Both the position numbers and the translations under genes were made by a program. Shown in pieces: positions 28,162 through 36,744 of a DNA stretch of 62,066 nt. The notes beneath the pieces were generated by a model. It ran no database searches. It saw nothing but the letters and a program-made list of their open reading frames with translations, and was not told the DNA's origin. The number at the start of each line of letters is the position of its first letter. The first letter of the stretch is position 1. The DNA is from Actinomycetes bacterium (GTDB taxonomy: Bacteria > Actinomycetota > Acidimicrobiia > Acidimicrobiales > Palsa-688): positions 1-62,066 of the forward strand of contig JAKCDU010000021.1 in assembly GCA_021838445.1 (NCBI GenBank), in the 5' to 3' direction.

Positions 28162-29345
28162 GCCGCCCCCGGGGCGCCGGGTGACTCGCCCACCCGCCAG
28201 TCGTCGTCGTCCCGCCCGTTGGCCCGGACCCGCTCGGTGCGCCACGGGAGGGCCCAGCCGGTGGGAGCCCGCTCGGGGCCCCCTGTGGTCGCGGCTCCGG
28301 TAGGGGAGGGCAGCGGGGGCTCGGGGGGAGCGGCGTAGATCGCGGCGCGGGCCGCCTCGTCCTGCTGGGGAGCGATACGGGGCTCCTCCACCCGGTTCAG
28401 AACCTGGGCCACGATCTCCTCCACCCCGGTTCCCGCGGCCAAGGCGTCGTAGCTGAGCAGGATGCGGTGGCGCAGCACCTCGGGGGCGACATCGCGCACG
28501 TCGGTGGGTACCACGAAGCGCCGGCCGCGCAGCAGTGCCAGGGCCCGCCCGGCGCTGAGCAGCCCGAGGGTGGCGCGGGGGCTGGCCCCCAGCTCTATGT
28601 GGGGGACCAGCTCGGGCAGTCCCCAACGGGCCGGCTCACGCGTCGCCATCACCAGGCGCACGGCGTAATCGGCGACCGCGTGGTGGACGAACACCTCCTC
28701 GGCGGCGTGCTGCAGCACCGACAACTGCCCGAGGTCGAGCACCTGCTCCACCTCGGGCCGACCGGCGAGCATGCGCCGGGCGATCTCCATCTCCTCCACA
28801 TAGGACGGGTGCTCGACCATCACCTGCATCAAGAACCGGTCCCGTTGGGCCTCGGGAAGGGAATAGACCCCCTCCGACTCGATGGGGTTCTGCGTGGCCA
28901 GCACCAAGAAGGGCTCGGCTACGGAGCGCACCGCGCCACCGATGGACACGTGTCCTTCGGCCATGACCTCGAGCAGGGCGGCCTGCACCTTGGCCGGAGC
29001 CCGATTGATCTCGTCGGCCAACACGATGTTGGCGAACACCGGTCCCCACTCGATGTCGAACTCCTCGCGCGACGGGCGCCATATCCGGGTCCCGGTGATG
29101 TCGGCCGGCACCAGATCCGGGGTGAACTGGATGCGGGAGAAGTCGCCGCCCACCACCTTGGCCAGGGTCGACACCATCAGCGTCTTGGCCAGTCCCGGTA
29201 CCCCCTCGATCAGGCAGTGGCCGCCGGCGAGGAGACAGATGAAGGTCCTCTCGATCATGCGGTCCTGGCCCACGATGACCCGCTTCACTTGGAATAGCGC
29301 GTCTTCGAGCAGGGCCGCCTGCTCGGCCTGGAGATCGGTCGTCAT
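28158..29345 (-). CDS. MoxR family AAA+ ATPase
   Basis: A 395-residue ATPase. Walker A is EGVPGLAKT, Walker B is VLADEINRAP, sensor 1 lies in LVLATQNPIE, and the arginine-finger region is in LPEAQRDRF. The ATG at 29345 is chosen over 29441 because the family starts shortly before the VIVGQD segment. The last 60 residues are an extra Pro/Ala/Arg-rich tail. Confidence 0.95.
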   Translation of the reverse strand: MTTDLQAEQAALLEDALFQVKRVIVGQDRMIERTFICLLAGGHCLIEGVPGLAKTLMVSTLAKVVGGDFSRIQFTPDLVPADITGTRIWRPSREEFDIEWGPVFANIVLADEINRAPAKVQAALLEVMAEGHVSIGGAVRSVAEPFLVLATQNPIESEGVYSLPEAQRDRFLMQVMVEHPSYVEEMEIARRMLAGRPEVEQVLDLGQLSVLQHAAEEVFVHHAVADYAVRLVMATREPARWGLPELVPHIELGASPRATLGLLSAGRALALLRGRRFVVPTDVRDVAPEVLRHRILLSYDALAAGTGVEEIVAQVLNRVEEPRIAPQQDEAARAAIYAAPPEPPLPSPTGAATTGGPERAPTGWALPWRTERVRANGRDDDDWRVGESPGAPGAA

Positions 29346-29477
29346 GGGCTCAGACTGTCGCAGACCAAGCTGAAACGAGCTGGGGTCAGGAACTGAGAAT
29401 CTCCTGAAGGCGATCCCATCGCCGCCCGCCTCCCGCGACACGCGTCGCGCCCCTCGCCGCCGCCACAGGCCCCCGGC

Positions 29478-30320
29478 TCAGCCCCGCCACCGGCGGGTAG
29501 CCGGTCGGGACGGCCCCCCGCCGGTGCGCCGGGGGGCCCACGACCAGCGCCGGGCGGCGACCACCGCCGCCACCACTCCCCATATGGCCAGAGCGCCGAC
29601 GTCGCCCCACGCCCATCCCGAGACCCCCGGGCGCGAGTCGAAGGGGGCGAAGACGGCCACGATCATGTGTCTTATGGGGAAATACGACGAGATCTGGGCC
29701 AGCCCGGAGTGGGGTTTGATCGGGTACCAGAGGCCGGAGAGGAACAGCAGCACGAAGAAGACGATGCTGACCACCGGGCCGGCGGCCTCCTGGTTGGGGA
29801 TCAGGGTGCTCATGGCCATGCCGATGGCCGTGAACGCCGCCGCCCCCACCGCCAGGGCCACCACCAGGGCGCCCACGTTGTGGGGCATGTGGACGCCGTA
29901 GCCGAGCCGGCCGATGAGCAGGAGCACCACGATCTGGATGAACGAGATCACCAGCGCGTTGGCGCATATGGCGGCCAGCATGGCCGAGGTCGGCAGGGGC
30001 GATAGCCGCAAACGCTTGAGCAGGCCCATCTCCCGGCGCACGACCAGCGATGTGGCCAGTGAGTTGAAGCAGGTGGACATCACCCCGTAGGCGAGGAAAC
30101 CCGGGACGTAGTACTGAATGACCCGGACGCCGCCCAGGGTCGAGCTGGTCGAGTTACCGGCGCTGGAGCCGAGCAGCACCAGGAACACTACCGAGAAGCC
30201 CAGGGTGAACACCGCGGCCAGCGGGTTCAGCCAGAAGTTGAGCTGTTCGAAGTAGAGCTGGCGTGCGATCATCCGCCCGTAGCTCGCCGCGCTCCGCCGC
30301 GGTTCTACGACGGCGGTCAT
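29478..30320 (-). CDS. ABC-2 type transporter permease
   Basis: A 280-residue protein with six hydrophobic segments. The ABC-2 signature region is near the fifth helix (VFFVLLFLSGLWYPI). ATGA overlap with the upstream ATPase gene shows they form one exporter. It probably exports a drug, lipid or polymer; the substrate is unknown. Confidence 0.92.
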   Translation of the reverse strand: MTAVVEPRRSAASYGRMIARQLYFEQLNFWLNPLAAVFTLGFSVVFLVLLGSSAGNSTSSTLGGVRVIQYYVPGFLAYGVMSTCFNSLATSLVVRREMGLLKRLRLSPLPTSAMLAAICANALVISFIQIVVLLLIGRLGYGVHMPHNVGALVVALAVGAAAFTAIGMAMSTLIPNQEAAGPVVSIVFFVLLFLSGLWYPIKPHSGLAQISSYFPIRHMIVAVFAPFDSRPGVSGWAWGDVGALAIWGVVAAVVAARRWSWAPRRTGGGPSRPATRRWRG

Positions 30321-31336
30321 CGGGTCGAGTCCCCCTCGGCACTCACCGCGGCCAGCTCGCCGGGGCCGGAGCGGTAACCGGTGAGGCGTAGGTACACGTC
30401 TTCGAGGGTGAGGCGTTCGACGGTGAGCCCGGCCAAATCCACCCCTTCGCGCAGAGCCCAGGTCGTCAGGGCGGCGAGGACCTCCACCGGCCGGTCGGAG
30501 CGAATCTCCACCTGCCCACCCGACCCCGAAGCGCCCGTCCCCCCTGAAGCGCCCGTCCCCCCTGAAGTGCCCGTCCGTCCCGACGAGGCCGTCACCGAAG
30601 AGGCCGCCACCGGCAGGTCGGACACCTGGCGGCCGGGGGGCAGGCCGAAGCGGATCCGGGTCTCGCCCACGTCGCGTCCACCCAGGGACTGCGGTGTCCC
30701 CTCGGCGACGATGCGCCCGGAGTTGATCACCGCCACCCGGTCGGCCAGGGCCTCGGCCTCGTCCATGTAGTGGGTGGTCAGGATGACCGTGGTCCCGCCA
30801 CCGGTCAGGGCCCGCACCAGGTCCCACGCCCCCCGCCGCGCCGTAGGGTCGAAGCCGGTGGTCGGCTCGTCGAGGAAGAGCAGGGACGGGTTGCCGATGA
30901 TGCCGAGCCCCAGGTCGAGCCGTCGCTGCTGGCCGCCGGAGAGGTTCTTGATCCGGCTGTCGGCCTTGGCCTCGAGGCCGACCAGGGCCAGCACCTCGTC
31001 GACCGGACGGGGCCGCGGGTAGTAACCGGCGTTGCGGCGGAGAGCCTGTCGGACGGTGAGGAAGGGCTCCACGGCCAGTTCCTGGAGTACGACGCCCATC
31101 CCTTCGCGCAGGCGTTGGCCGTTGGCGGGGTCGGCGGGGTCCATGCCGAGCACCCTCACCTGGCCCCCGTCTCGGCCGCGGAAGCCCTCGAGGATCTCGA
31201 CCGTGGTGGTCTTGCCCGCCCCGTTGGGCCCGAGCAGGGCGAACACCTCGCCGTCGTCCACCTCGAACGAGACGCCGTCCACCGCTCTGAGGCCGCCGTA
31301 GCGCTTGATGAGGCCATCGACCATGACCGCCGTCAT
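30317..31336 (-). CDS. ABC-2 type transporter ATP-binding protein (DrrA-like)
   Basis: A 339-residue ATPase. Walker A is GPNGAGKTT, the signature is LSGGQQRR and Walker B is LLFLDEPTTGFDP. The C-terminal DrrA-like domain is interrupted by a Gly/Ser/Thr linker encoded by an 18-bp repeat. The ATG at 31336 matches the usual short N terminus. Confidence 0.94.
   Translation of the reverse strand: MTAVMVDGLIKRYGGLRAVDGVSFEVDDGEVFALLGPNGAGKTTTVEILEGFRGRDGGQVRVLGMDPADPANGQRLREGMGVVLQELAVEPFLTVRQALRRNAGYYPRPRPVDEVLALVGLEAKADSRIKNLSGGQQRRLDLGLGIIGNPSLLFLDEPTTGFDPTARRGAWDLVRALTGGGTTVILTTHYMDEAEALADRVAVINSGRIVAEGTPQSLGGRDVGETRIRFGLPPGRQVSDLPVAASSVTASSGRTGTSGGTGASGGTGASGSGGQVEIRSDRPVEVLAALTTWALREGVDLAGLTVERLTLEDVYLRLTGYRSGPGELAAVSAEGDSTR
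30528..30581 (-). repeat. 18-bp tandem repeat in the ABC ATPase gene
   Basis: Three in-frame 18-bp units encode the GTGASG/GTSG linker between the nucleotide-binding and C-terminal domains. In-frame length makes copy-number change harmless to the frame. Confidence 0.85.
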
Positions 31337-31416
31337 GTCACCACCATAGGCAATCCGGCGAGTCGCCCGCCCGCTTCCGCCGGTCGCAGTACCACCGTCA
31401 AAAGACCCTCGCGACA

Positions 31417-31444
31417 CCACCGGCCGCCCGCAGGCGGCCGGTGG
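31417..31444 (-). terminator. Stem-loop terminator of the secreted-protein operon
   Basis: CCACCGGCCGCC and GGCGGCCGGTGG (12 bp, perfect) flank a CGCA loop. It lies 27 bp beyond the stop of the minus-strand gene ending at 31472. Confidence 0.7.
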
Positions 31445-31471
31445 CAGGGGAGTGCCGGGTGGACCGGAGGG

Positions 31472-32272
31472 TCAGGTGGCGGCGGGAGTGGTGGTGGAGC
31501 CGGCCGACGGGTTGATCTGGCTGTCGTGCTGGGTCAACACGTTACGGATGGTGACCAGGTCGCCACGGGCGGCGGTGAGGTCGGTGCCGGCTTGGCCGAG
31601 GGACGAGCGAGCCGCGGTGAGCGGTCCCTCGTCGCCCGGGTAGCCCTGGGGGGTGACGGCCAGGACGGCCGGGATGTTGGCGGCGCCCGTCGCCTGAGTG
31701 GCGTGGGTCACCTGGGTGACGAGGTCGTTGTAGGCGGCGACGGCGTCGGGTGGGTTCCCGGCCTTGGTGATGGCGGCCTGAATCCGGGACTCATTGTTCT
31801 CCAGTTTGGTCTCGACCGTGGTCTGGGCGTCGGCGGCCTCGGTCAGGTGCACCTGGCGGGCCATCACCAGGTACACCCGGTACTGGTCCACCATGGTCTT
31901 GCCGTCGGCCAGCAGCTGGGCCACCGTGGTGTTCTGCGGGGTGGCGGTCTCGACGGTGGCGAGGAGCTGATTGATGCCGGAGGTCTCATTGGACAGCAGG
32001 CCGCTGAGGGCGGTCTTGTCCTGCGGTGAGAGCGTCTGATCGGAGCCGACCGAGCTGGTCAGCTGGCCGAGGATCTGAACCCGGGCCTGCAGCTGGGATT
32101 CCAGCTTGGCCTGCACCTGCTGCCAGGTGGTCGACCCGCCCGGTGACACCGCGGTTTGACCCGAAGGGGCCGCCGCTCCGCTGCCACTGGTCGTGGCGAA
32201 TACGGCACCCGCGGGTGCCAGGACAGAGAGGGCTGTGGCCGTACCGACGGCCGCCCGTGCCAGGATTCTCAT
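31472..32272 (-). CDS. Secreted helical hypothetical protein
   Basis: A 266-residue product with a signal peptide (MRILARAAVGTATALSVLAPAGAVFA). The mature part is Gln/Thr/Ala-rich and predicted as long helices, with no cysteines after the signal. No family recognised. GGAGA precedes the ATG, which overlaps the stop of the upstream lipoprotein gene (ATGA), so the two are co-translated. Confidence 0.85.
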   Translation of the reverse strand: MRILARAAVGTATALSVLAPAGAVFATTSGSGAAAPSGQTAVSPGGSTTWQQVQAKLESQLQARVQILGQLTSSVGSDQTLSPQDKTALSGLLSNETSGINQLLATVETATPQNTTVAQLLADGKTMVDQYRVYLVMARQVHLTEAADAQTTVETKLENNESRIQAAITKAGNPPDAVAAYNDLVTQVTHATQATGAANIPAVLAVTPQGYPGDEGPLTAARSSLGQAGTDLTAARGDLVTIRNVLTQHDSQINPSAGSTTTPAAT

Positions 32273-32715
32273 GGTGTTGCGTCTCCTTGTTCGTTGTGCG
32301 CCGCATCGGCGTCTGATTGGGTTAAAGCCGACTGTGCGCCGGAGAGGCCCTGGCTGATCGAGTTCCAATCAGCCGAGGACATACCGGCGTACTGGTCGGA
32401 GGGCTGGGTCGGGTCGGCGGCTGGGGCCGGTGAGGAACCCGTTGCCGATCCGCTCCCGGTTGCACTCCCGGAGCCGGACGACCCGTTCGGCGTCGATCCC
32501 GACGTCGCCGGGGCGACCTGGGGGGCGTGGGAGGCCGCCCCACTCCCGGAGGACGTCCCCGGGAGCGTCGGAGCTTGGGTGCTGGCGGTGACCGGGGAGG
32601 AAGCCCCGGCGCCGGTGGCACGGCTGGTAGCGGCTGGGCCACCAGCTCCACATGCTGACGCGGCCAGCGCAACCAGCGCCACGGCAGCTGCTGTTCCCAA
32701 CCTGATGACCGCCAC
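32269..32715 (-). CDS. Small Ser/Gly-rich lipoprotein
   Basis: A 148-residue product with a lipobox ending LAASAC (lipidated Cys about residue 22) and then a Ser/Gly/Thr-rich disordered stretch. The short C-terminal helix (SDQYAGMSSADWNSISQGL) is the only structured part. GTG start with GGAGG six bases upstream. First gene of a two-gene secreted-protein operon. Confidence 0.85.
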   Translation of the reverse strand: MAVIRLGTAAAVALVALAASACGAGGPAATSRATGAGASSPVTASTQAPTLPGTSSGSGAASHAPQVAPATSGSTPNGSSGSGSATGSGSATGSSPAPAADPTQPSDQYAGMSSADWNSISQGLSGAQSALTQSDADAAHNEQGDATP

Positions 32716-33266
32716 GGGCCACCTCCTCTCGCTCCTACTTTCCGGTGCCGATAGTCATGGTGCGGGGCAGGTTTGAGGCGGCTGCGCTGAAAGTGTCAGA
32801 GCAGTGTGAGCTGTCGCGGCGGAAGGTGTGGCGGGACCGGGCGGCGAACACCCAGTGGTCCCACCCTGCGCCGAGAGGGGTCGGGGGAAGAAGGAGCCCG
32901 CGATCACCGTTGGAGACCACCCGGGCCGGCGCACCGATCGGGGCCTGGCCGACCGGGCCACATCGCGACGCGTCCCCGTAGGGGCTGGCCTTGGAGGGTC
33001 TGAGCGATCCCGAGGTGGTGGGCGTCGACCCTGCGACCCTGCGACCCCCGCGGGCCGGCTGCGCCGGCCCTGGGGCCCGGGCGTCGGCCTCTCACCTCCT
33101 CACTCTTTCTGAGCGGCGCTACCTACGTCCTCGGCCCGGGTTGGCCGACCTACCGGTCGCGCACCTGCCCGAGGCCCGCCACCGACGGGCCACGACGGCC
33201 GCCGTGTCCCTCTCCTGAGCGGCCGGGCCCGGCTCGGCTCCCGGGGACGGCGTCACCCCTCGACGG
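32716..33266. other. Intergenic region without a credible gene
   Basis: About 550 bp. Several short frames exist on both strands but none has a good start, family pattern or codon signal. It contains an 8+3+8 hairpin (GGGCCGGC/GCCGGCCC, 33052-33070), which could terminate the NlpC/P60 transcript, and must hold the promoter of the lipoprotein operon. Confidence 0.6.
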
Positions 33267-34790
33267 TCAGCCCACCCGGCCGAAGCCGATGGGGATGCCG
33301 TCCCAGTCGAGGTTCTCCACCTTGACGACAGTGCCGGGGGAGTCGGCGGTGATGATCTGGCCGTTGCCGATGTACATCGTGACGTGACCGGGCTCGGCTC
33401 CGTCGCCGGTGTCGTAGAACACCAGATCCCCGGGCTGGAGTTGGCTCTCGGAGATGCGGGTGGTCTCCTGGTACTGCGAGACGGTGTAGTGGGCCAGCTG
33501 GACCCCGGCCGCCTGCCACGCGTACATGACCAGCCCCGAGCAGTCGAAGGCGTTCGGCCCGGCCCCGGCCCACAGGTAGGGTTTGCCGACCTGGGCCAGG
33601 GCGGTGGCGACGGCGATCTGGGCTCCCGAAGCGGCCGGCGCGGCCACCGGGGCCGGTGCAGGTGCGGATGTCAGGCTGGAGGACAGCGCCACGGTCGAGT
33701 GCACCGCGGCGGCCTGGCTGGCCGACCCGGCCACCTCCAGCACCTGCCCCACCTCGATCAGGTTCGGGTTGGCTATGCCGTTGAGCTGGGCCAATGCCTC
33801 GAAGTTGGTCCCGAACCGGGCGGCTATGGAGGACAAAGTGTCGCCCGCCGCCACCGTGTAGCTGCTCCCTGCGGCACCCGACGTGCTCGACGCACCGGCC
33901 GAGGCCGGGGGGGCCGGGGCCGCCGGCGCGCCGCCACCGATGAGCAGCACCTGCCCCACCTCGATCAGGTTGGGGTTGGCCAGGGCGTTGAGCTGGGCCA
34001 GCGCCTCGTAGGTGGTCCCGAACCGGGCGGCGACGGCCGAGAGGGTGTCCCCCGCCACCACGGTGTAGCTCGACGGGGCGGCCTGGGCCACCAGCCCGAC
34101 CCCCGCGGCGGCCGGCACCCCTGCGCCGGCGGACGCCACCGGCCCCGGCGCGGCGGCCGCCGCCCCGGCCCCAGACAGCAGCGCCGCCCCGACCCCAGTG
34201 ACGCTCGCCGTGGCCGCGGCCGAGACCATCAGCGTGCGCATCGACTGGTCCTTGAGCCGCACCTGGGTGCTCTGCAAGGTGGCCAACCAGCGTTGACCGG
34301 CGGTGTCCTTGGGGGTTCGTCCCACGGCGACGGTCAGGGCGAACACGAGGGGAGCGAGAGCCCACCCGGCGGCGTACGACGCCATGAACCGGAGCAGGGC
34401 CAGCGTCTGGCGCCAAGCCGGAACGGCGTCGACGGCGACCATCCGGAGCGCGGACGGCTCGGGGTAGGAGTCCTGCGGCTCCAGGTGGAGGGAGGAGATG
34501 TCGGCGAGGAAGGCCAGCTCGTCGAGCGGGACCGGACCGTCCCCGGCGGCGGGGGCGAACGCGCGCTCGACGGCCAGCCGGCGGGAGCGCTGGAGGAGCG
34601 CCAGGTACGAACCGGTGACGACCACGGCCACGCTGAATACGGCCCAGGCCGCCGGCGAAGGCGCGCCCAGGGCGAACACCCCGCTCAGCCCGTCGAGGGC
34701 GGCCAGCGTGAGCAGCACCCGGCGGCGCCGGAACGTGGTGGGAGCCACCGTTCGGGGCGCCATCGTCATCGGTTCATCCACCAGCGTCAT
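33267..34790 (-). CDS. Membrane-anchored LysM-NlpC/P60 peptidoglycan hydrolase
   Basis: A 507-residue protein. A membrane module (about 21-215, four hydrophobic segments) is followed by two LysM domains (about 240-284 and 309-353) and a C-terminal NlpC/P60 peptidase (about 390-507). C417 lies in FDCSGLVMY and H469 in PGHVTMYIG. It should bind and cut peptide cross-links in the wall. Most NlpC/P60 proteins have a simple signal peptide; here the membrane module resembles that of the anti-sigma factor encoded at 35480-36655. Divergent from the ECF sigma gene. Confidence 0.93.
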   Translation of the reverse strand: MTLVDEPMTMAPRTVAPTTFRRRRVLLTLAALDGLSGVFALGAPSPAAWAVFSVAVVVTGSYLALLQRSRRLAVERAFAPAAGDGPVPLDELAFLADISSLHLEPQDSYPEPSALRMVAVDAVPAWRQTLALLRFMASYAAGWALAPLVFALTVAVGRTPKDTAGQRWLATLQSTQVRLKDQSMRTLMVSAAATASVTGVGAALLSGAGAAAAAPGPVASAGAGVPAAAGVGLVAQAAPSSYTVVAGDTLSAVAARFGTTYEALAQLNALANPNLIEVGQVLLIGGGAPAAPAPPASAGASSTSGAAGSSYTVAAGDTLSSIAARFGTNFEALAQLNGIANPNLIEVGQVLEVAGSASQAAAVHSTVALSSSLTSAPAPAPVAAPAASGAQIAVATALAQVGKPYLWAGAGPNAFDCSGLVMYAWQAAGVQLAHYTVSQYQETTRISESQLQPGDLVFYDTGDGAEPGHVTMYIGNGQIITADSPGTVVKVENLDWDGIPIGFGRVG

Positions 34791-34869
34791 ACGGCAGTCT
34801 CCTCCTCGGTCCCCCGCCTTCCTCGCCTCGAGGACAGCGGCCGCCTCACCTGGTTCTACGATCTCTACC

Positions 34870-34897
34870 GACCCCGAGATTGGCCAATCTGGGGGTC
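34870..34897. promoter_or_regulatory. 28-bp near-perfect palindrome between the wall hydrolase and the ECF sigma operon
   Basis: Two 14-bp arms (GACCCCGAGATTGG and its complement) match at 13 of 14 positions, with a perfect AGATTGGCCAATCT centre. It lies 23 bp before the sigma start and 79 bp before the hydrolase start. Because the genes diverge it cannot be a terminator of either, so an operator acting on both is likely. Confidence 0.6.
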
Positions 34898-34920
34898 ACC
34901 CCGACACGTATGACTCTTCG

Positions 34921-35490
34921 ATGACCCAGCCGGTCGATGACGACGCCCTTCTCGCCGGCATGGCGGCCGGCGACCGGGCCGCGGCCGCCAGCTTCGTGCG
35001 CCGTCACGCCGGCGCCGTCACCGGGGTGGCCTTCCACGTGGTGCGCGACCGGGCCCTAGCCGAGGACATCTCCCAGGAGACGTTTCTGAGGGCCTGGCGG
35101 TCGGCAGGCACGTTCGACCCGCGGCGGGGTAACGCCAGATCTTGGCTTCTGTCCATAAGCCGTAACGCCGCCATCGACGTGGTCCGGGTCCGCCAAGCGT
35201 CCCCGGTGAGCCCCGAGCACCTCACCGACCTGCTCGCCGCCGAGACCAGCCTCAGCGCCCCCGATGACCGTCTGGTCGCCGAGGCCGACGCGGTGGAGGT
35301 CCGTCGGGCGTTGGACCGGCTGCCCGACGAGCAGCGCCGAGCGGTGCTGCTCGCCGCCGTGGCGGGCCGCAGCGCGGCCGAGGTGGGCCGGATCGAGGGC
35401 ATCCCTCTCGGTACGGCCAAGACCCGGATCCGGGCCGCTCTCATGCGCATGCGCGACTCACTCGAAGTGGAGGCCCGCCGTGGCGTATGA
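34921..35490 (+). CDS. ECF sigma factor
   Basis: A 189-residue sigma-70 family ECF factor. Region 2 reads DRALAEDISQETFLRAWRSAGTFDP and region 4 reads LDRLPDEQRRAVLLAAVAG with the HTH GRIEGIPLGTAKTRIRAAL. The ATG at 34921 is the first Met that fits the family. It overlaps the anti-sigma gene by 11 bp. Confidence 0.95.
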   Translation: MTQPVDDDALLAGMAAGDRAAAASFVRRHAGAVTGVAFHVVRDRALAEDISQETFLRAWRSAGTFDPRRGNARSWLLSISRNAAIDVVRVRQASPVSPEHLTDLLAAETSLSAPDDRLVAEADAVEVRRALDRLPDEQRRAVLLAAVAGRSAAEVGRIEGIPLGTAKTRIRAALMRMRDSLEVEARRGV

Positions 35491-36655
35491 GGACTGCAGC
35501 CAATACCGGTCCGAAGCGGTGGACCTGGTGTTGGGTGACCTACCCGGGGATCGACGGGCCCAGGTGGTCGCCCACATCGAGGGGTGCCGGGGCTGCAGCA
35601 GGGAGGTGGCCGCCCTCAACGCCACGCTCGACGCCCTGAGCGCGGCCACGTTGCCCGTGGAACCCCGTTACGGCTTCGTCGAGGGGGTGCTCGCCGCCGC
35701 CGAGCGCGACCCGGCCCTGGCTGCCCTCACCTCCGCCGAGGCCAGATGGGTGCCCGAGGCGGCCGGGGCGGGCTGGGTGGCGGCACCGGGGGTGCCCGAC
35801 CACCCGGTGCGGGCGGCCAGCGGTCGTCCCCGGCGGGAGGCCCGTCGGCCGGTGGCGGTGGTCATGCGCCGCCGACGGACCCTACTCGGCCTCACCGGCC
35901 TCACCATTCTCCTGGCCGTCCTGGCCGCCGGCTCGGGGAGCTGGGTGTTCGCCGGCTCGGCCATCGCCTTCGCCGTCCTCGACGTCGCCTACCTGGGCCT
36001 GGTCATGGCCGTGACCCACTTGAAGGCCCGGGAGGAACTAACCGGCGGTCTGGCGGCCGACGATGGCTGGTGGCGCCAGCTCGTGCCGGCACCGGGCCGG
36101 TCCGCCTCTCCGGACCCCGCGGCGGGAGCAGCACCGGTGCCGGCACTTACGGCGGTGGCGCCGGTGTCGGTGGACGACCTGGCCCTGGCCCGCTTCGTCC
36201 TGTCCTACTTCACCGGCTGGCTTCTCATGCCGGTGGTGGCCCTCATCGCCGTGGTCCGCGGCGACCTGACGGGCGTGGAGCAGTCCCCCGTGCTGGGGCG
36301 GATCGTCGCTCTGCAACGCCAGGGGCGGTCCCAGTCGCTGCGGCTACTGGCAGCGGGCGCTACGACCGTGGCGGTGGCCAGCGGGGGGACCCTGGCCGCA
36401 GTGGTGGCGCCCAGCATGGCCTCGGCGGCCACCGCGGTGCCGGCGGCCCACGCGGCGGCGGCCCCGGCTGCGGCGGCCCCCTCGGGGCCGGCTGCCGGCC
36501 CGTACGCGCCGAGTTCAACCTTCTCGGCGGCGTCCACCGATCTGACCGTCACCTACCTGGCCCAGCTGAGCCCCGTCACAGACGAGGCCGCCTCGGGGAG
36601 CCCGTCGCCGGCCGCTCCACCCGACACCGCGCGGCCGGGTGCCGACAGGCACTAG
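35480..36655 (+). CDS. Membrane anti-sigma factor with zinc-binding (ZAS) domain
   Basis: A 391-residue protein. The N-terminal zinc-finger anti-sigma domain has H32-x3-C36-x2-C39 (HIEGCRGC). Four hydrophobic segments follow (about 133-155, 158-180, 233-260, 287-312), then an Ala/Pro-rich outer tail of about 80 residues. It should hold the ECF factor at the membrane until a signal arrives. The GTG at 35480 has GGAGG upstream. It is longer than usual for this class because of the extra membrane module shared with the NlpC/P60 protein. Confidence 0.9.
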   Translation: MAYEDCSQYRSEAVDLVLGDLPGDRRAQVVAHIEGCRGCSREVAALNATLDALSAATLPVEPRYGFVEGVLAAAERDPALAALTSAEARWVPEAAGAGWVAAPGVPDHPVRAASGRPRREARRPVAVVMRRRRTLLGLTGLTILLAVLAAGSGSWVFAGSAIAFAVLDVAYLGLVMAVTHLKAREELTGGLAADDGWWRQLVPAPGRSASPDPAAGAAPVPALTAVAPVSVDDLALARFVLSYFTGWLLMPVVALIAVVRGDLTGVEQSPVLGRIVALQRQGRSQSLRLLAAGATTVAVASGGTLAAVVAPSMASAATAVPAAHAAAAPAAAAPSGPAAGPYAPSSTFSAASTDLTVTYLAQLSPVTDEAASGSPSPAAPPDTARPGADRH

Positions 36656-36744
36656 CGCCGCCCCTTCGCCGTTACCCGGCCGGGGTGCCGGCACAGACCA
36701 CCGAAACGCTGATCTCGTCGCAGTGGGGGTTCCGGGGGCGCTGC

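Noticed and set aside
32735-32961. Short frames upstream of the lipoprotein gene
   Set aside because: Overlapping frames of about 60-80 codons on both strands without start signals or family patterns.
34791-34869. c-di-AMP (ydaO-type) riboswitch before the NlpC/P60 gene
   Set aside because: These riboswitches often precede such genes in actinobacteria, but the leader is too short and lacks the conserved segments.
33384-34913. 509-codon frame opposite the LysM-NlpC/P60 gene
   Set aside because: It is antisense to a well-supported gene and has the Gly/Arg/His-rich composition of a shadow frame.
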